Source: an uncultured Allobaculum sp.
Lineage (GTDB): Bacteria; Bacillota_I; Bacilli_A; Erysipelotrichales; Erysipelotrichaceae
NCBI GenBank assembly: GCA_910577085.1
Contig: CAJTLE010000024.1
Span: 1-28,830, forward strand
Direction: 5' to 3'
DNA length: 28,830 nt
Below the pieces are notes generated by a model that worked only from the letters and a program-made list of their open reading frames with translations, was not told where the DNA came from and ran no database searches. This document shows, piece after piece, positions 1 to 6,677 of this stretch. The stretch's first letter is position 1. Each line of letters begins with the position of its first letter. Made by a program: the position numbers and the translations under genes.

Positions 1-67
1 TTTAGAAGTGTATGAAACTGGTTCATTTTTCGAAAACGTCTAAAATGGCCTACAAAAACGAAAAAGA

Positions 68-99
68 CTTCTCGCCATCAGAGAACTGACGGCTAGAAG
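68..99. other. imperfect hairpin of unknown role at the window edge
   Basis: CTTCT (68-72) pairs with AGAAG (95-99), GCC (74-76) with GGC (91-93) and TCAG (78-81) with CTGA (86-89), around an AGAA loop with two single mismatches. It lies beyond the nrdD terminator. I see no gene in bases 1-218; the element could be the end of a transcript that begins outside the window. Confidence 0.35.
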
Positions 100-123
100 C
101 CTGAGCTTACTTAACTTAATGAC

Positions 124-140
124 ATTGGTGATTCACCAAT
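124..140. repeat. perfect 7-bp inverted repeat next to the nrdD terminator
   Basis: ATTGGTG (124-130) and CACCAAT (134-140) form a perfect stem with a 3-nt loop. It is separated by an A tract from the GC-rich terminator that follows. Read on the minus strand it comes just after the U tract of the nrdD terminator, so it may be a back-up terminator or belong to a neighbouring transcript. Confidence 0.4.
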
Positions 141-144
141 AAAA

Positions 145-170
145 AAAGCCCCTTAACAATAAGGGGCTTT
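145..170 (-). terminator. intrinsic terminator of nrdD
   Basis: AAAGCCCCTT (145-154) pairs with AAGGGGCTTT (161-170) around a 6-nt loop. A runs on the left and T runs on the right give it a U tract in either direction. It lies about 50 bases past the nrdD stop codon. No nrdG-like gene precedes it, so nrdD appears to be transcribed alone at its 3' side. Confidence 0.85.
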
Positions 171-218
171 TAAATTAGACGAATTTATAATTATCTCTAT
201 TAAATTTAAAAATAACTA

Positions 219-2393
219 TTAAAGGTGAGTTACACGTTCTTTGATTTCCTGGGTACGGCCCTGGTTCCAGAACTGTGTGCCGATGTATCCGCAGGTACGA
301 CGGGCAACGTTCATGGTTTCCTGGTTGGTGTTACCGCAGTTCGGGCAACGCCAGATCAGTTTGTGGCTTTCATCTTCAACGATTTCGATTTCGCCTTCGT
401 AGCCGCATTCCTGGCAGTAGTCAGACTTGGTGTTCAGTTCAGCATACATGATGTGATCATAAATGTGCTGGATTAACGCCATAACAGCTGGCAGGTTGTT
501 TTCCATGTTTGGAACTTCAACGTAGGAGATTGCTCCACCCGGTGAGAGTTTCTGGAACTGAGATTCGAAGGTCAGTTTTGTGAAGGCGTCGATTGGCTCG
601 GTTACATGTACGTGATAGGAGTTAGTGATGTAGTTCTTATCTGTTACATGAGGGATGATGCCGAAACGGTCCTGCAGTTTCTTGGCAAACTTGTAAGTTG
701 TGGATTCCATTGGTGTGCCATACAGGGAGAAGTCCATGTTGTTCTGAGCTTTCCATTTAGCGCAGGCAGCGTTGAGGTAGTCCATAACACGTTTAGCGAA
801 CTGGTAGCCTTTTGGATCCGTGTGGGAAACACCAGTCATGTAGTAAACACATTCGCATAAGCCAGCGTAGCCAAGAGAGATTGTGGAGTAGCCGCCAAAG
901 AGCAGTTTATCGATTGGTTCGCCTTTTTTCAGACGGGCCAGAGCACCGTTCTGCCAGAGGATTGGAGCTACGTCACTTGGTGTGCCAAGCAGACGGTTGT
1001 GACGGATCATCAGAGCGCGGTAGCAAAGATCGAGGCGTTCGTCGAAGATGCGCCAGAATTCTTTGAAATCGCCTTTGGAAGAGCAGGCAACGTCAACGAG
1101 GTTGAGGGTTACAACACCCTGGTTGAAACGGCCGTAGTATTTTGGTTTGCCATTTTCGTCAACATAAGTAGTTAAGAAAGAACGGCATCCCATTGCTGGA
1201 TAGCAGTTACCATTACCGTTGGCATCGATTTTGAGTTTGAGCATCATCTTTTCGGAGATGTAGTCAGGAACCATACGTTTGGCTGTGCATTTAGCAGCCA
1301 GTTTTGTCAGGTAGTAGTACTTGCTGTCCGGATGAATGTTGTCTTCTTCCAGAACGTAGATCAGTTTTGGGAAGGCTGGAGTAATGTAGTGGCCTTTTTC
1401 GTTCTTAACACCGAGGATACGCTGTTTGAGAACAGCTTCGATGATGGAAGCAAGGTCAGCTTTTGTCTGTGGATCTTCTACTTCATTGAGGTACATGAAT
1501 ACAGTGATGAACGGAGCCTGTCCATTGGTTGTCATTAATGTGATGACCTGATACTGGATAGTCTGAACACCTTTTTCGATTTCTTTCTGAACGCGCATTT
1601 CTGCGATTTCATTGACTGTATCGGTATCGGTTGGCAGGTTCATTGTTTTCAGTTCTTCGTAGACTTCAGCACGTGCTTTTTCACGGGAAATCTGAACGAA
1701 TGGAGCAAGGTGGGAAAGAGTAATGGACTGTCCACCATACTGGGAACTTGCAACCTGAGCAATGATCTGAGTGGCAATGTTGCAGGCAGTCGAGAAGCTG
1801 TGTGGCTTTTCGATCATCGTTTCGGAAATGACTGTTCCGTTCTGGAGCATGTCTTCCAGGTTGACCAGGCAGCAGTTGTGCATGTGCTGGGCAAAGTAGT
1901 CGGAATCGTGGAAGTGGATGATTCCGTTGTCGTGAGCTTCCATAATGTCGTGTGGCAACAGGAAACGACGGGTAATATCTTTGGAAACTTCACCAGCCAT
2001 ATAGTCACGCTGAACAGAGTTAACTAATGGGTTCTTATTGGAGTTTTCCTGTTTTACTTCTTCATTATTGCGTTCCAGCAAAGACATGATCTGCTGGTCA
2101 GTGGAGTTGTTTTTACGGACGAGTGCGCGTTCGTAACGGTAAGTGATGTAGTTTTTTGCTACTGCATAGTAGCCATGGCTCATCAATGAAGCTTCAACCA
2201 TATCCTGGATTTCTTCTACACCAGCAGAACGATTCATGTTTTCACATTCGTTGGCAACCTGGCCGGCAATCTGGAGGATATCTTCTTCAGTCAGCTGATT
2301 GTGCGTCGTAGCTTTGTTGGCTTTACGAATCGCATTCTCAATTTTTGCTACGTTGAAAATTGCTTCTTCACCGCTTCGTTTAATAACTTTCAT
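219..2393 (-). CDS. nrdD: anaerobic (class III) ribonucleoside-triphosphate reductase
   Basis: This 724-residue glycyl-radical enzyme makes deoxyribonucleotides from ribonucleoside triphosphates without oxygen, for DNA synthesis in the cytoplasm. Residues about 1-95 are an ATP-cone (MKVIKRSGEE start) that would sense ATP/dATP. The long middle part is the class III barrel. Near the C-terminus two CxxC pairs (CQEC and CPNC) form the expected zinc site. The radical loop RRTCGYIG follows, with Gly702 as the predicted radical carrier. Length is normal for the family (about 700-730). The start is set by an AAGGAG Shine-Dalgarno nine bases upstream. The usual partner, the radical-SAM activase NrdG, is not downstream before the terminator and must be elsewhere. 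A very long leader precedes the gene. The family assignment is secure. Confidence 0.97.
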   Translation of the reverse strand: MKVIKRSGEEAIFNVAKIENAIRKANKATTHNQLTEEDILQIAGQVANECENMNRSAGVEEIQDMVEASLMSHGYYAVAKNYITYRYERALVRKNNSTDQQIMSLLERNNEEVKQENSNKNPLVNSVQRDYMAGEVSKDITRRFLLPHDIMEAHDNGIIHFHDSDYFAQHMHNCCLVNLEDMLQNGTVISETMIEKPHSFSTACNIATQIIAQVASSQYGGQSITLSHLAPFVQISREKARAEVYEELKTMNLPTDTDTVNEIAEMRVQKEIEKGVQTIQYQVITLMTTNGQAPFITVFMYLNEVEDPQTKADLASIIEAVLKQRILGVKNEKGHYITPAFPKLIYVLEEDNIHPDSKYYYLTKLAAKCTAKRMVPDYISEKMMLKLKIDANGNGNCYPAMGCRSFLTTYVDENGKPKYYGRFNQGVVTLNLVDVACSSKGDFKEFWRIFDERLDLCYRALMIRHNRLLGTPSDVAPILWQNGALARLKKGEPIDKLLFGGYSTISLGYAGLCECVYYMTGVSHTDPKGYQFAKRVMDYLNAACAKWKAQNNMDFSLYGTPMESTTYKFAKKLQDRFGIIPHVTDKNYITNSYHVHVTEPIDAFTKLTFESQFQKLSPGGAISYVEVPNMENNLPAVMALIQHIYDHIMYAELNTKSDYCQECGYEGEIEIVEDESHKLIWRCPNCGNTNQETMNVARRTCGYIGTQFWNQGRTQEIKERVTHL

Positions 2394-2739
2394 GGCTGTC
2401 TCTCCTTTTCTTCTATAAATGACATCTGATTTAAATCGGACGATACAGGATCAAAATCCTGAAAAAGCGAATATCCCAAAAGGGAATTTTGAAAATAAAA
2501 ATAGGGCTAGTCAGATCGGGCTGCTTTCAAGAAGACTAGGTGAATGTGCGCCTGGCAGATTCTCAAAGGCAGCGGCTGGCAGCCGTCTGCATTGTGAATG
2601 CAGAGAAAATTCAGAACAAATTCAATTGTTCATCGGGTAGATCATTTACAGACAACAATGAATCTGAGGGGCGGCCAAAGCAGCCGTCAGACCCTGTCTG
2701 TCCTTCTTCGAAGTCCACCAAGTGGAGGAAGAGGGTTCA
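2394..2739 (-). promoter_or_regulatory. long structured 5' leader of nrdD (candidate regulatory RNA)
   Basis: About 345 bases separate the predicted transcription start from the nrdD ATG, and no credible gene occupies them. Read on the minus strand, the leader is a train of stems. A hairpin has apex TCCAC-TT-GGTGGA flanked by CCTCTTC/GAAGAAGG. TCTGA..TCAGA encloses GGC/GCC. TCATT pairs with AATGA. GAACAA-N6-TTGTTC lies at 2614-2631. TCTGCATT-CAC-AATGCAGA is a perfect 8-bp stem. A CGGCT/AGCCG stem follows. I searched by eye for cobalamin, purine, c-di-GMP, T-box and PyrR signatures and found none. A 6S-like RNA is conceivable but not demonstrated. I also see no NrdR-box pair that I would defend. 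Confidence 0.5.
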
Positions 2740-2745
2740 CGGATT

Positions 2746-2774
2746 AGTATAGCGGCAGATCACAGGCTCTGAAA
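2746..2774 (-). promoter_or_regulatory. predicted nrdD promoter
   Basis: On the minus strand TATACT (2746-2751) is a good -10 box, and TTTCAG (2769-2774) sits 17 bases upstream as a weak -35. Transcription would start near 2739. The next gene on that strand ends in its own terminator at 2967-2989, which supports an independent start here. Confidence 0.5.
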
Positions 2775-2966
2775 GCAAAAAAGATCAATTTGGAAGAAAA
2801 GTTCAAACATTCCATCGAATCGTGAAAGTTGGTTCATTTTTTAACTGAGATGCAACAAAAACTTCACAAAGTGGCGCAAAAGTTCAGAAAAAGTGCGAAA
2901 AAGACCCTATTTTTAGCTAAAAAAATGAATCTTGGTAAAAAATCGGGAGAAAAAGAGCCAGAAAAA

Positions 2967-2989
2967 AACCAGTCGTGTGAAGACTGGTT
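2967..2989 (-). terminator. intrinsic terminator of the XRE/S24 repressor gene
   Basis: AACCAGTC (2967-2974) pairs perfectly with GACTGGTT (2982-2989) around a 7-nt loop. The A run at 2962-2968 becomes the U tract on the minus strand. It lies 55 bases beyond the repressor stop codon. Confidence 0.8.
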
Positions 2990-3043
2990 CAGAAAAACCG
3001 CTACTGCCAAAGCAGACAGGAAGCGGTGTTCTGTACAAAAAAA

Positions 3044-3658
3044 TCAATGGAAAATACTAAGCTCAGTCCGGGAATAAACGGCCCGGCCGATAATCTGGAC
3101 GGGTGTCTCTTCGACTTCCTGAAGTGTATAGACTCTTGGCTCAACTGCCGCATTGGCAGCCTGTAAAATCCAGTAGCGGTCTTTTTTGATCAGCTTTTTC
3201 ACTGTAACTTCCTCCCCGCCGATTAAAAGAACCGCAATGGAACCAGAGGGCAGATCTGTGCACTGTTTCACGTAAAGCAGGTCGCCATCGTGGATGTGTG
3301 CATCTTTCATTGAATCCCCAGTTACCCGCAGAAAATAATCCCCTTTAGAATAATCGCTTTCGGATACTTCTACATAGCCATCGATATTTTCGTCAGCAAG
3401 CAGTCCATAACCGGCTTTGACGGTGCCAAGAATCGGACGTTTGAGCTGCAGCCCGCGGATCCGGTTCATGTCTTCCAGATCAATGTTGAGCATCTCGGCC
3501 AGTTTGGCCAGTGTTTCCGGTCCGATTTTACGGATTTTACCGTTGCACCAGCGCGAAACCGTAGAACGGGTTACCCCGCAATAGTCAGCGATATAGTCAT
3601 TGGTCAGATTGTTGTCATGCTTGAACTGGTTCAGTGCTTCTGGAATATTGATTCTCAT
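3044..3658 (-). CDS. XRE-family repressor with S24 (LexA/HdiR-like) self-cleavage domain
   Basis: The 204-residue protein has an N-terminal XRE helix-turn-helix (about residues 5-65, with GVTRSTVSRWCNG as the recognition region) and a C-terminal S24 peptidase-like domain. Expected self-cleavage parts are all visible: an Ala82-Gly83 scissile bond in VKAGYG, nucleophile Ser116 in TGDSMKD and general base Lys154 in VTVKKL. Known relatives (phage CI, lactococcal HdiR) repress DNA-damage genes until RecA filament triggers cleavage. It is not canonical LexA, whose DNA-binding domain is a winged helix. It lies divergent from a Y-family polymerase 240 bases away, so it is the likely repressor of that gene and of itself. 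No Shine-Dalgarno precedes the ATG. An extended -10 box ends six bases before it, which suggests a leaderless mRNA. Confidence 0.88.
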   Translation of the reverse strand: MRINIPEALNQFKHDNNLTNDYIADYCGVTRSTVSRWCNGKIRKIGPETLAKLAEMLNIDLEDMNRIRGLQLKRPILGTVKAGYGLLADENIDGYVEVSESDYSKGDYFLRVTGDSMKDAHIHDGDLLYVKQCTDLPSGSIAVLLIGGEEVTVKKLIKKDRYWILQAANAAVEPRVYTLQEVEETPVQIIGRAVYSRTELSIFH

Positions 3659-3664
3659 GGCCTG

Positions 3665-3673
3665 ATTATAACA
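3665..3673 (-). promoter_or_regulatory. extended -10 promoter giving a leaderless repressor mRNA
   Basis: On the minus strand TGT-TATAAT (3673-3665) is a consensus extended -10 element. It is followed by CAGGCC and then directly by the ATG at 3658. The usual start point seven bases after the -10 is the A of the ATG. No convincing -35 or ribosome binding site is present. Confidence 0.65.
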
Positions 3674-3689
3674 TACTTAAAGGTGATTT

Positions 3690-3704
3690 AAAGCAATTGT
3701 CTTT
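3690..3704. promoter_or_regulatory. candidate operator near the repressor promoter
   Basis: AAAG (3690-3693) and CTTT (3701-3704) flank an AATTGTC core (3695-3701). A related AATTGYC core occurs at 3791-3797 and 3846-3852 in the same divergent region. The repetition suggests binding sites for the S24 repressor, but the match is short and unproven. Confidence 0.3.
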
Positions 3705-3839
3705 GATCAGATGCAAACTAAATGCGAAATATCCTCTGAAAACATGCCTGTTCGGTGCGCAGAAATAAGATTAGATCCTGACTTTCAAACAATTGCCGGG
3801 CATCAATTAAGGAAATAAACCGGACTGTAAAACGAAAAG

Positions 3840-3858
3840 TTGCGTAATTGTCGCGTAA
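3840..3858. promoter_or_regulatory. candidate operator in front of the Y-family polymerase promoter
   Basis: TTGCGTAATTGTCGCGTAA is an inverted repeat of TTRCGY half-sites separated by seven bases and contains the shared AATTGTC core. It ends six bases before the predicted -35 box at 3864, a sensible position for control by the divergent repressor. Confidence 0.4.
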
Positions 3859-3863
3859 AGTAT

Positions 3864-3892
3864 TTGAAATGCCGCACCACCCGGCATATACT
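3864..3892 (+). promoter_or_regulatory. predicted promoter of the polymerase gene, leaderless
   Basis: TTGAAA (3864-3869), a 17-base spacer and TATACT (3887-3892) make a near-consensus sigma-70/sigma-A promoter. Six bases (GAACCC) separate the -10 from the ATG at 3899, so transcription should begin at or within a base of the start codon. No Shine-Dalgarno is present. Confidence 0.7.
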
Positions 3893-3898
3893 GAACCC

Positions 3899-5945
3899 AT
3901 GAAACGAGTGATTGTACACAGCGACATCAACCATTGTTATGGTGCGACCTGTTCCTCTACAAGTTATGTGCAGATAACGAAATGAGGCAGCCATCAGGCT
4001 GAACTGATGATCCGACCGGCGGAATGCGGAAGGAACGCTCCAAAACGCCTGCCTTGAGACTCCGGCATGCGCGAACGCGTATGAAGCCCGGTAAAGACGG
4101 TAGAAACCTGTTTACAGCCATCAACAGGCAAGATACCGGAGGTCTACAAACTGCCCATGGTGAGAATGCAGAAATGCCGACGAACCTGCGGGTGTAAAAA
4201 AGGGAAGGCCAGAATCTGAAATCGGTCACCATCTGACCAAAAAGAATCCTGAAAGGAAAGACTCTGTCAGAGCACACGTGAGATTTCAAAGACTGGCCCG
4301 TGCGGTGGGGACAAGTAAAATGCATAGCTATGAACCTCCCCGTTCATCGAAGGCAGATGCCGGCGGGATGTTCAAAGCCGGTCCCTTTTGAGCAGGCACC
4401 TAAAGGCAGAGATGAACAGATAGGATCATCGGAACAGGGAAAAGCAATGACTGAGCAAACTCAGGCGGATGACGAAGACCAATAAGCATCCTGAACATTG
4501 CCGAAAAGCGGAGGTCGAACTGAAGAAGTTCTGGTAATCAGAATGGAGGGATGGCCTCTAGCCAGTCAGAGTCCTGTGTCCGGAGTGCAAAGCAGACCGA
4601 TCTGAAGATCTGTTGTGCAGTCCGGACGGCCTGACTGGGGGAACGCCGTATGCGCTGAAAGGTGCACGTACGGTGTGGCGTGGGGGAAAAGCTGACGATC
4701 GCCTCACAGGCTTACCTATCACGGTCACAGATTGAAGAGATGTTGCATCCGGAATATCGGAATATTCCGATGGCTGTAGGGGGAAGTGAAGAGAAAAGAC
4801 ATGGAATTATCCTGGCAAAAAATGATCTGGCCAAAGCAGCCCATATAAAAACCGGTGAGAGCCTGCGGGATGCTTTGCGCAAATGTCCCGACCTTTACAT
4901 CGTTCATCCGGATTATGATGCCTATACCTACTACACGGAAAAAATCAAAGACATCTATCGCAAGTACACCGATCGCGTGGAGTCTTTTGGCCTTGATGAA
5001 GCCTGGATTGATCTGAGCGGCTCCCAGAAACTGTTTGGCGATGGCATTGAGCTGGCCAAAAAGATTCAGGACGAAGTGTTTGATACCTTTGGAATCACGG
5101 TCAGTATGGGCGTTGCGGACAATAAGGTGATTGCCAAACTGGGCAGTGATCTGTTCAAGCACAAAGGATTTATCGTCATTGAACCGGATCAGTATGAAGA
5201 TCTGGTCTGGCCGCTGCCGGTCGAAGATCTTCTGATGGTGGGCTCACGCATGAAGCGTCATTTCAACGATCTGAAGATCTTTACCATCGGGGATCTGGCC
5301 AAAGCGGACTGCGCGTATTTACAGCGTCGTTTTGGGGTCATGGGAGCGCTGCTCTGGACGTATGCCAATGGTCTGGATCGCAGTGAGGTTCACCTGGTGG
5401 GCTACACCAGGCCGCCTAAATCCATCGGTAACTCCAAAACGCTCGTCAAAGACATCAACTCCATGGCCCAGCTGCGGGAAGTCTTTCGGGTGCTGAGCGA
5501 GTCCATTGCAGCCCGTTTAAGGGAACAGAACCTGAAAGGACGCACCATCAGCATCTGGCTGCGGGATACCGATCTGAAAGGCAAAGGCTGTCAGGGAAAG
5601 TTTTCCCAGCATACCGATCTGGCCCGCGATATTCTCGATATGGCGATGCGGCTGGCCGCCAAGCTGTGGTCGGGCGATGTACCGCTTCGCTCGGTTGGAA
5701 TCCGGGTGGAGAATCTGTCGGATCGGGCCAATTATGATCAGCTGGATCTGTTTTCAGATCCGGATGACCGTCAGAAAGAGCGCAATCTTGAAACGGTTTT
5801 GCACGAGATTCGCAAACAGTATGGCTATGATGCCTGCCGCATGGCGTCCAGCCAGGTGGAGGCGCAAGTCACCGACTTTGATCCGCTTGGTCTTTTGCAT
5901 CAGGTTCATCCAGTCGGCGCCCTTGATGGTCCGATTCGCTTATGA
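3899..5945 (+). CDS. Y-family translesion DNA polymerase (DinB/UmuC type), split by a group II intron
   Basis: The coding sequence is best read as 3899-3941 joined to 4726-5945, giving 420 residues, a normal family length. Exon 1 encodes MKRVIVHSDINHCY plus the first base of an Ala codon. Exon 2 continues AQIEEMLHPEYRNIPMAVGG, which aligns without gaps to YAQVEEVLNP of archaeal Dpo4. With this junction the metal ligands fall at D9, D105 and E106 (SFGLDEAWID), and Tyr14 is the likely steric gate. Palm, fingers (RHGIILAKNDLAKAAHIKTGESL), thumb (VGSRMKRHFNDLKIFTIGDLAKA) and little-finger regions follow. The enzyme would copy damaged DNA with low fidelity. Without splicing, translation stops after about 28 codons. 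The ATG at 4662 lies in intron domain V and is not a real start. The gene overlaps the next by ATGA. Confidence 0.9.
4643..4676 (+). ncRNA. group II intron domain V (catalytic hairpin)
   Basis: ACGCCGTA (4643-4650) pairs with TACGGTGT (4669-4676), keeping the conserved G-U pair at position 3. The distal helix GCGCT/GGTGC is capped by a GAAA tetraloop, and the total length is the canonical 34 nt. The catalytic triad reads CGC rather than the more common AGC. CGC is the form known from group IIC introns such as that of Oceanobacillus iheyensis. Confidence 0.93.
4679..4722 (+). ncRNA. group II intron domain VI
   Basis: GTG near 4679-4683 can pair with CAC at 4720-4722. Inside, GGGGAAAAGC pairs imperfectly with GCTTACCTAT, leaving unpaired adenosines (A4714, A4718) as branch-point candidates. 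Three bases (GGT) then lead to the favoured 3' splice site at 4725/4726. Confidence 0.6.
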
Positions 5946-6241
5946 AACTGTACAAATACTATGTCGATGTGGTCACCCTGATCTTTTACGATGGCACCTT
6001 CAAACCGTTGTTTGTGTGCTGGGACCATCACCACTATCGCATTGATAAAGTTCTGACGGTTCGGGAAACGTATTCCAAAGCCGGTGGATGCGGTATTTGT
6101 TATACGTGTCGGATTGGCAGCCAGCAGCGCAATCTGTTCTGGGAGCGTAACCGCTGGTTTCTGGAATCGGAAGTCTACATTCCAGGGCTGGAAGAAAGAC
6201 AGAAGCTGCCTGGAAAAGCGCCAGGAAAAGCCGACGGATAA
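5942..6241 (+). CDS. small basic protein coupled to the Y-family polymerase (DUF6504-like)
   Basis: The 99-residue protein starts in the ATGA overlap with the polymerase stop codon, so translation is probably coupled. The core (PLFVCWDHHHYRIDKVL, then LFWERNRWFLESEV) resembles small beta-rich DUF6504-type proteins often found beside DinB/ImuB-like polymerases. It has four cysteines, three of them clustered in GGCGICYTC, which could bind metal. The last 20 residues are charged and probably disordered. Its placement argues for a role with the translesion polymerase, such as an accessory or tethering factor. The family link is from memory of the pattern and is tentative; the coupling is seen directly. 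Confidence 0.75.
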   Translation: MKLYKYYVDVVTLIFYDGTFKPLFVCWDHHHYRIDKVLTVRETYSKAGGCGICYTCRIGSQQRNLFWERNRWFLESEVYIPGLEERQKLPGKAPGKADG

Positions 6242-6424
6242 AAGACGGACTCAAAACTTATTTTTCTGCCTGATTGCGCAGTAAAGCAGGGAAGTTGTTT
6301 TGCGCGGAAACAAAACACTTTCAGCATGGTCAGGCCTGTAGTTGTCTGCTGCAGGGAAAAGATGGAAAACCATCTTTACGATCAAGCAATGTATAGATCA
6401 GCAGACTTCTGATTTACTGCGCTC

Positions 6425-6475
6425 AACCGGTTTCTTTTCTCATTCCTCTGTCCGGGAAAAGAAACCGGTTTTTTC
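6425..6475 (+). terminator. intrinsic terminator of the polymerase operon
   Basis: A perfect 15-bp stem, AACCGGTTTCTTTTC (6425-6439) with GAAAAGAAACCGGTT (6456-6470), is followed by a T run. It lies about 180 bases past the small coupled gene. The stretch 6242-6424 holds no supported gene, only a weak TGTTTTG/CAAAACA hairpin at 6296-6317. Confidence 0.88.
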
Positions 6476-6543
6476 TGTTTTGAGAGGAGACGGACACTTT
6501 TGGAGAAGGACAGTCGTTTTGACAAAGGTCAATCAAAAAAGAA

Positions 6544-6575
6544 AAGGTCTCTTATCCTACAGGAAAAGAGACCTT
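6544..6575 (-). terminator. intrinsic terminator of the GT-C membrane protein gene
   Basis: AAGGTCTCTT (6544-6553) and AAGAGACCTT (6566-6575) form a 10-bp stem. The A-rich 6533-6543 becomes a U tract on the minus strand. It serves the gene ending at 6678 and faces the plus-strand terminator at 6425-6475. Confidence 0.8.
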
Positions 6576-6677
6576 AAAGTTCTGGAAAGAAAGAGGACGC
6601 ATCAAGAATTTTGCGCATTTTCTACCATATTATTAGTGACACGATAAATGACCTGAATTCGATCGAATTCACAGTCT

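Larger units (their letters stand above)
3942..4725 (+). mobile_element. ORF-less group II intron inside the Y-family polymerase gene
   Basis: The intron starts GTGCGACC, matching the GUGYG consensus. Downstream lie a domain IV hairpin closed by CCAGTCAG (4562-4569) and CTGACTGG (4631-4638), a 34-nt domain V (4643-4676) and a domain VI-like stem. Candidate exon-binding sites fit: EBS1 CATAGC (4323-4328) pairs with the last six bases of exon 1, GTTATG (one G-U pair), and EBS2 ATGGT (4157-4161) pairs with ACCAT (3930-3934). Domain IV is only about 77 nt, so no reverse transcriptase/maturase is encoded, and splicing needs self-catalysis or a helper from elsewhere. The 3' boundary is chosen because it restores YAQIEE and places A4718 seven bases upstream as possible branch point. 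Ends at 4719 or 4722 also keep the frame and better fit the AY rule, but add two or one residues. Confidence 0.9.

Noticed and set aside
2394..2760. Cobalamin or T-box riboswitch in front of nrdD
   Set aside because: The conserved core boxes of those classes are not present on either strand.
2419..3077. Plus-strand ORFs of 70-82 codons between nrdD and the repressor
   Set aside because: No Shine-Dalgarno or homology-like pattern; they overlap the nrdD promoter, leader hairpins and the repressor terminator.
3957..4485. ORFs of 122 aa (minus) and 61 aa (plus) inside the intron
   Set aside because: No reverse transcriptase or maturase motif and no ribosome binding site; they run through structured ribozyme domains.
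4662..4725. Start of the polymerase at ATG 4662
   Set aside because: The ATG lies inside intron domain V. The encoded residues (MHVRCGVGEKLTIAS) match nothing in Y-family enzymes, and no ribosome binding site precedes it.
6342..6647. 101-codon plus-strand ORF
   Set aside because: It runs across two strong terminator hairpins and has no ribosome binding site.
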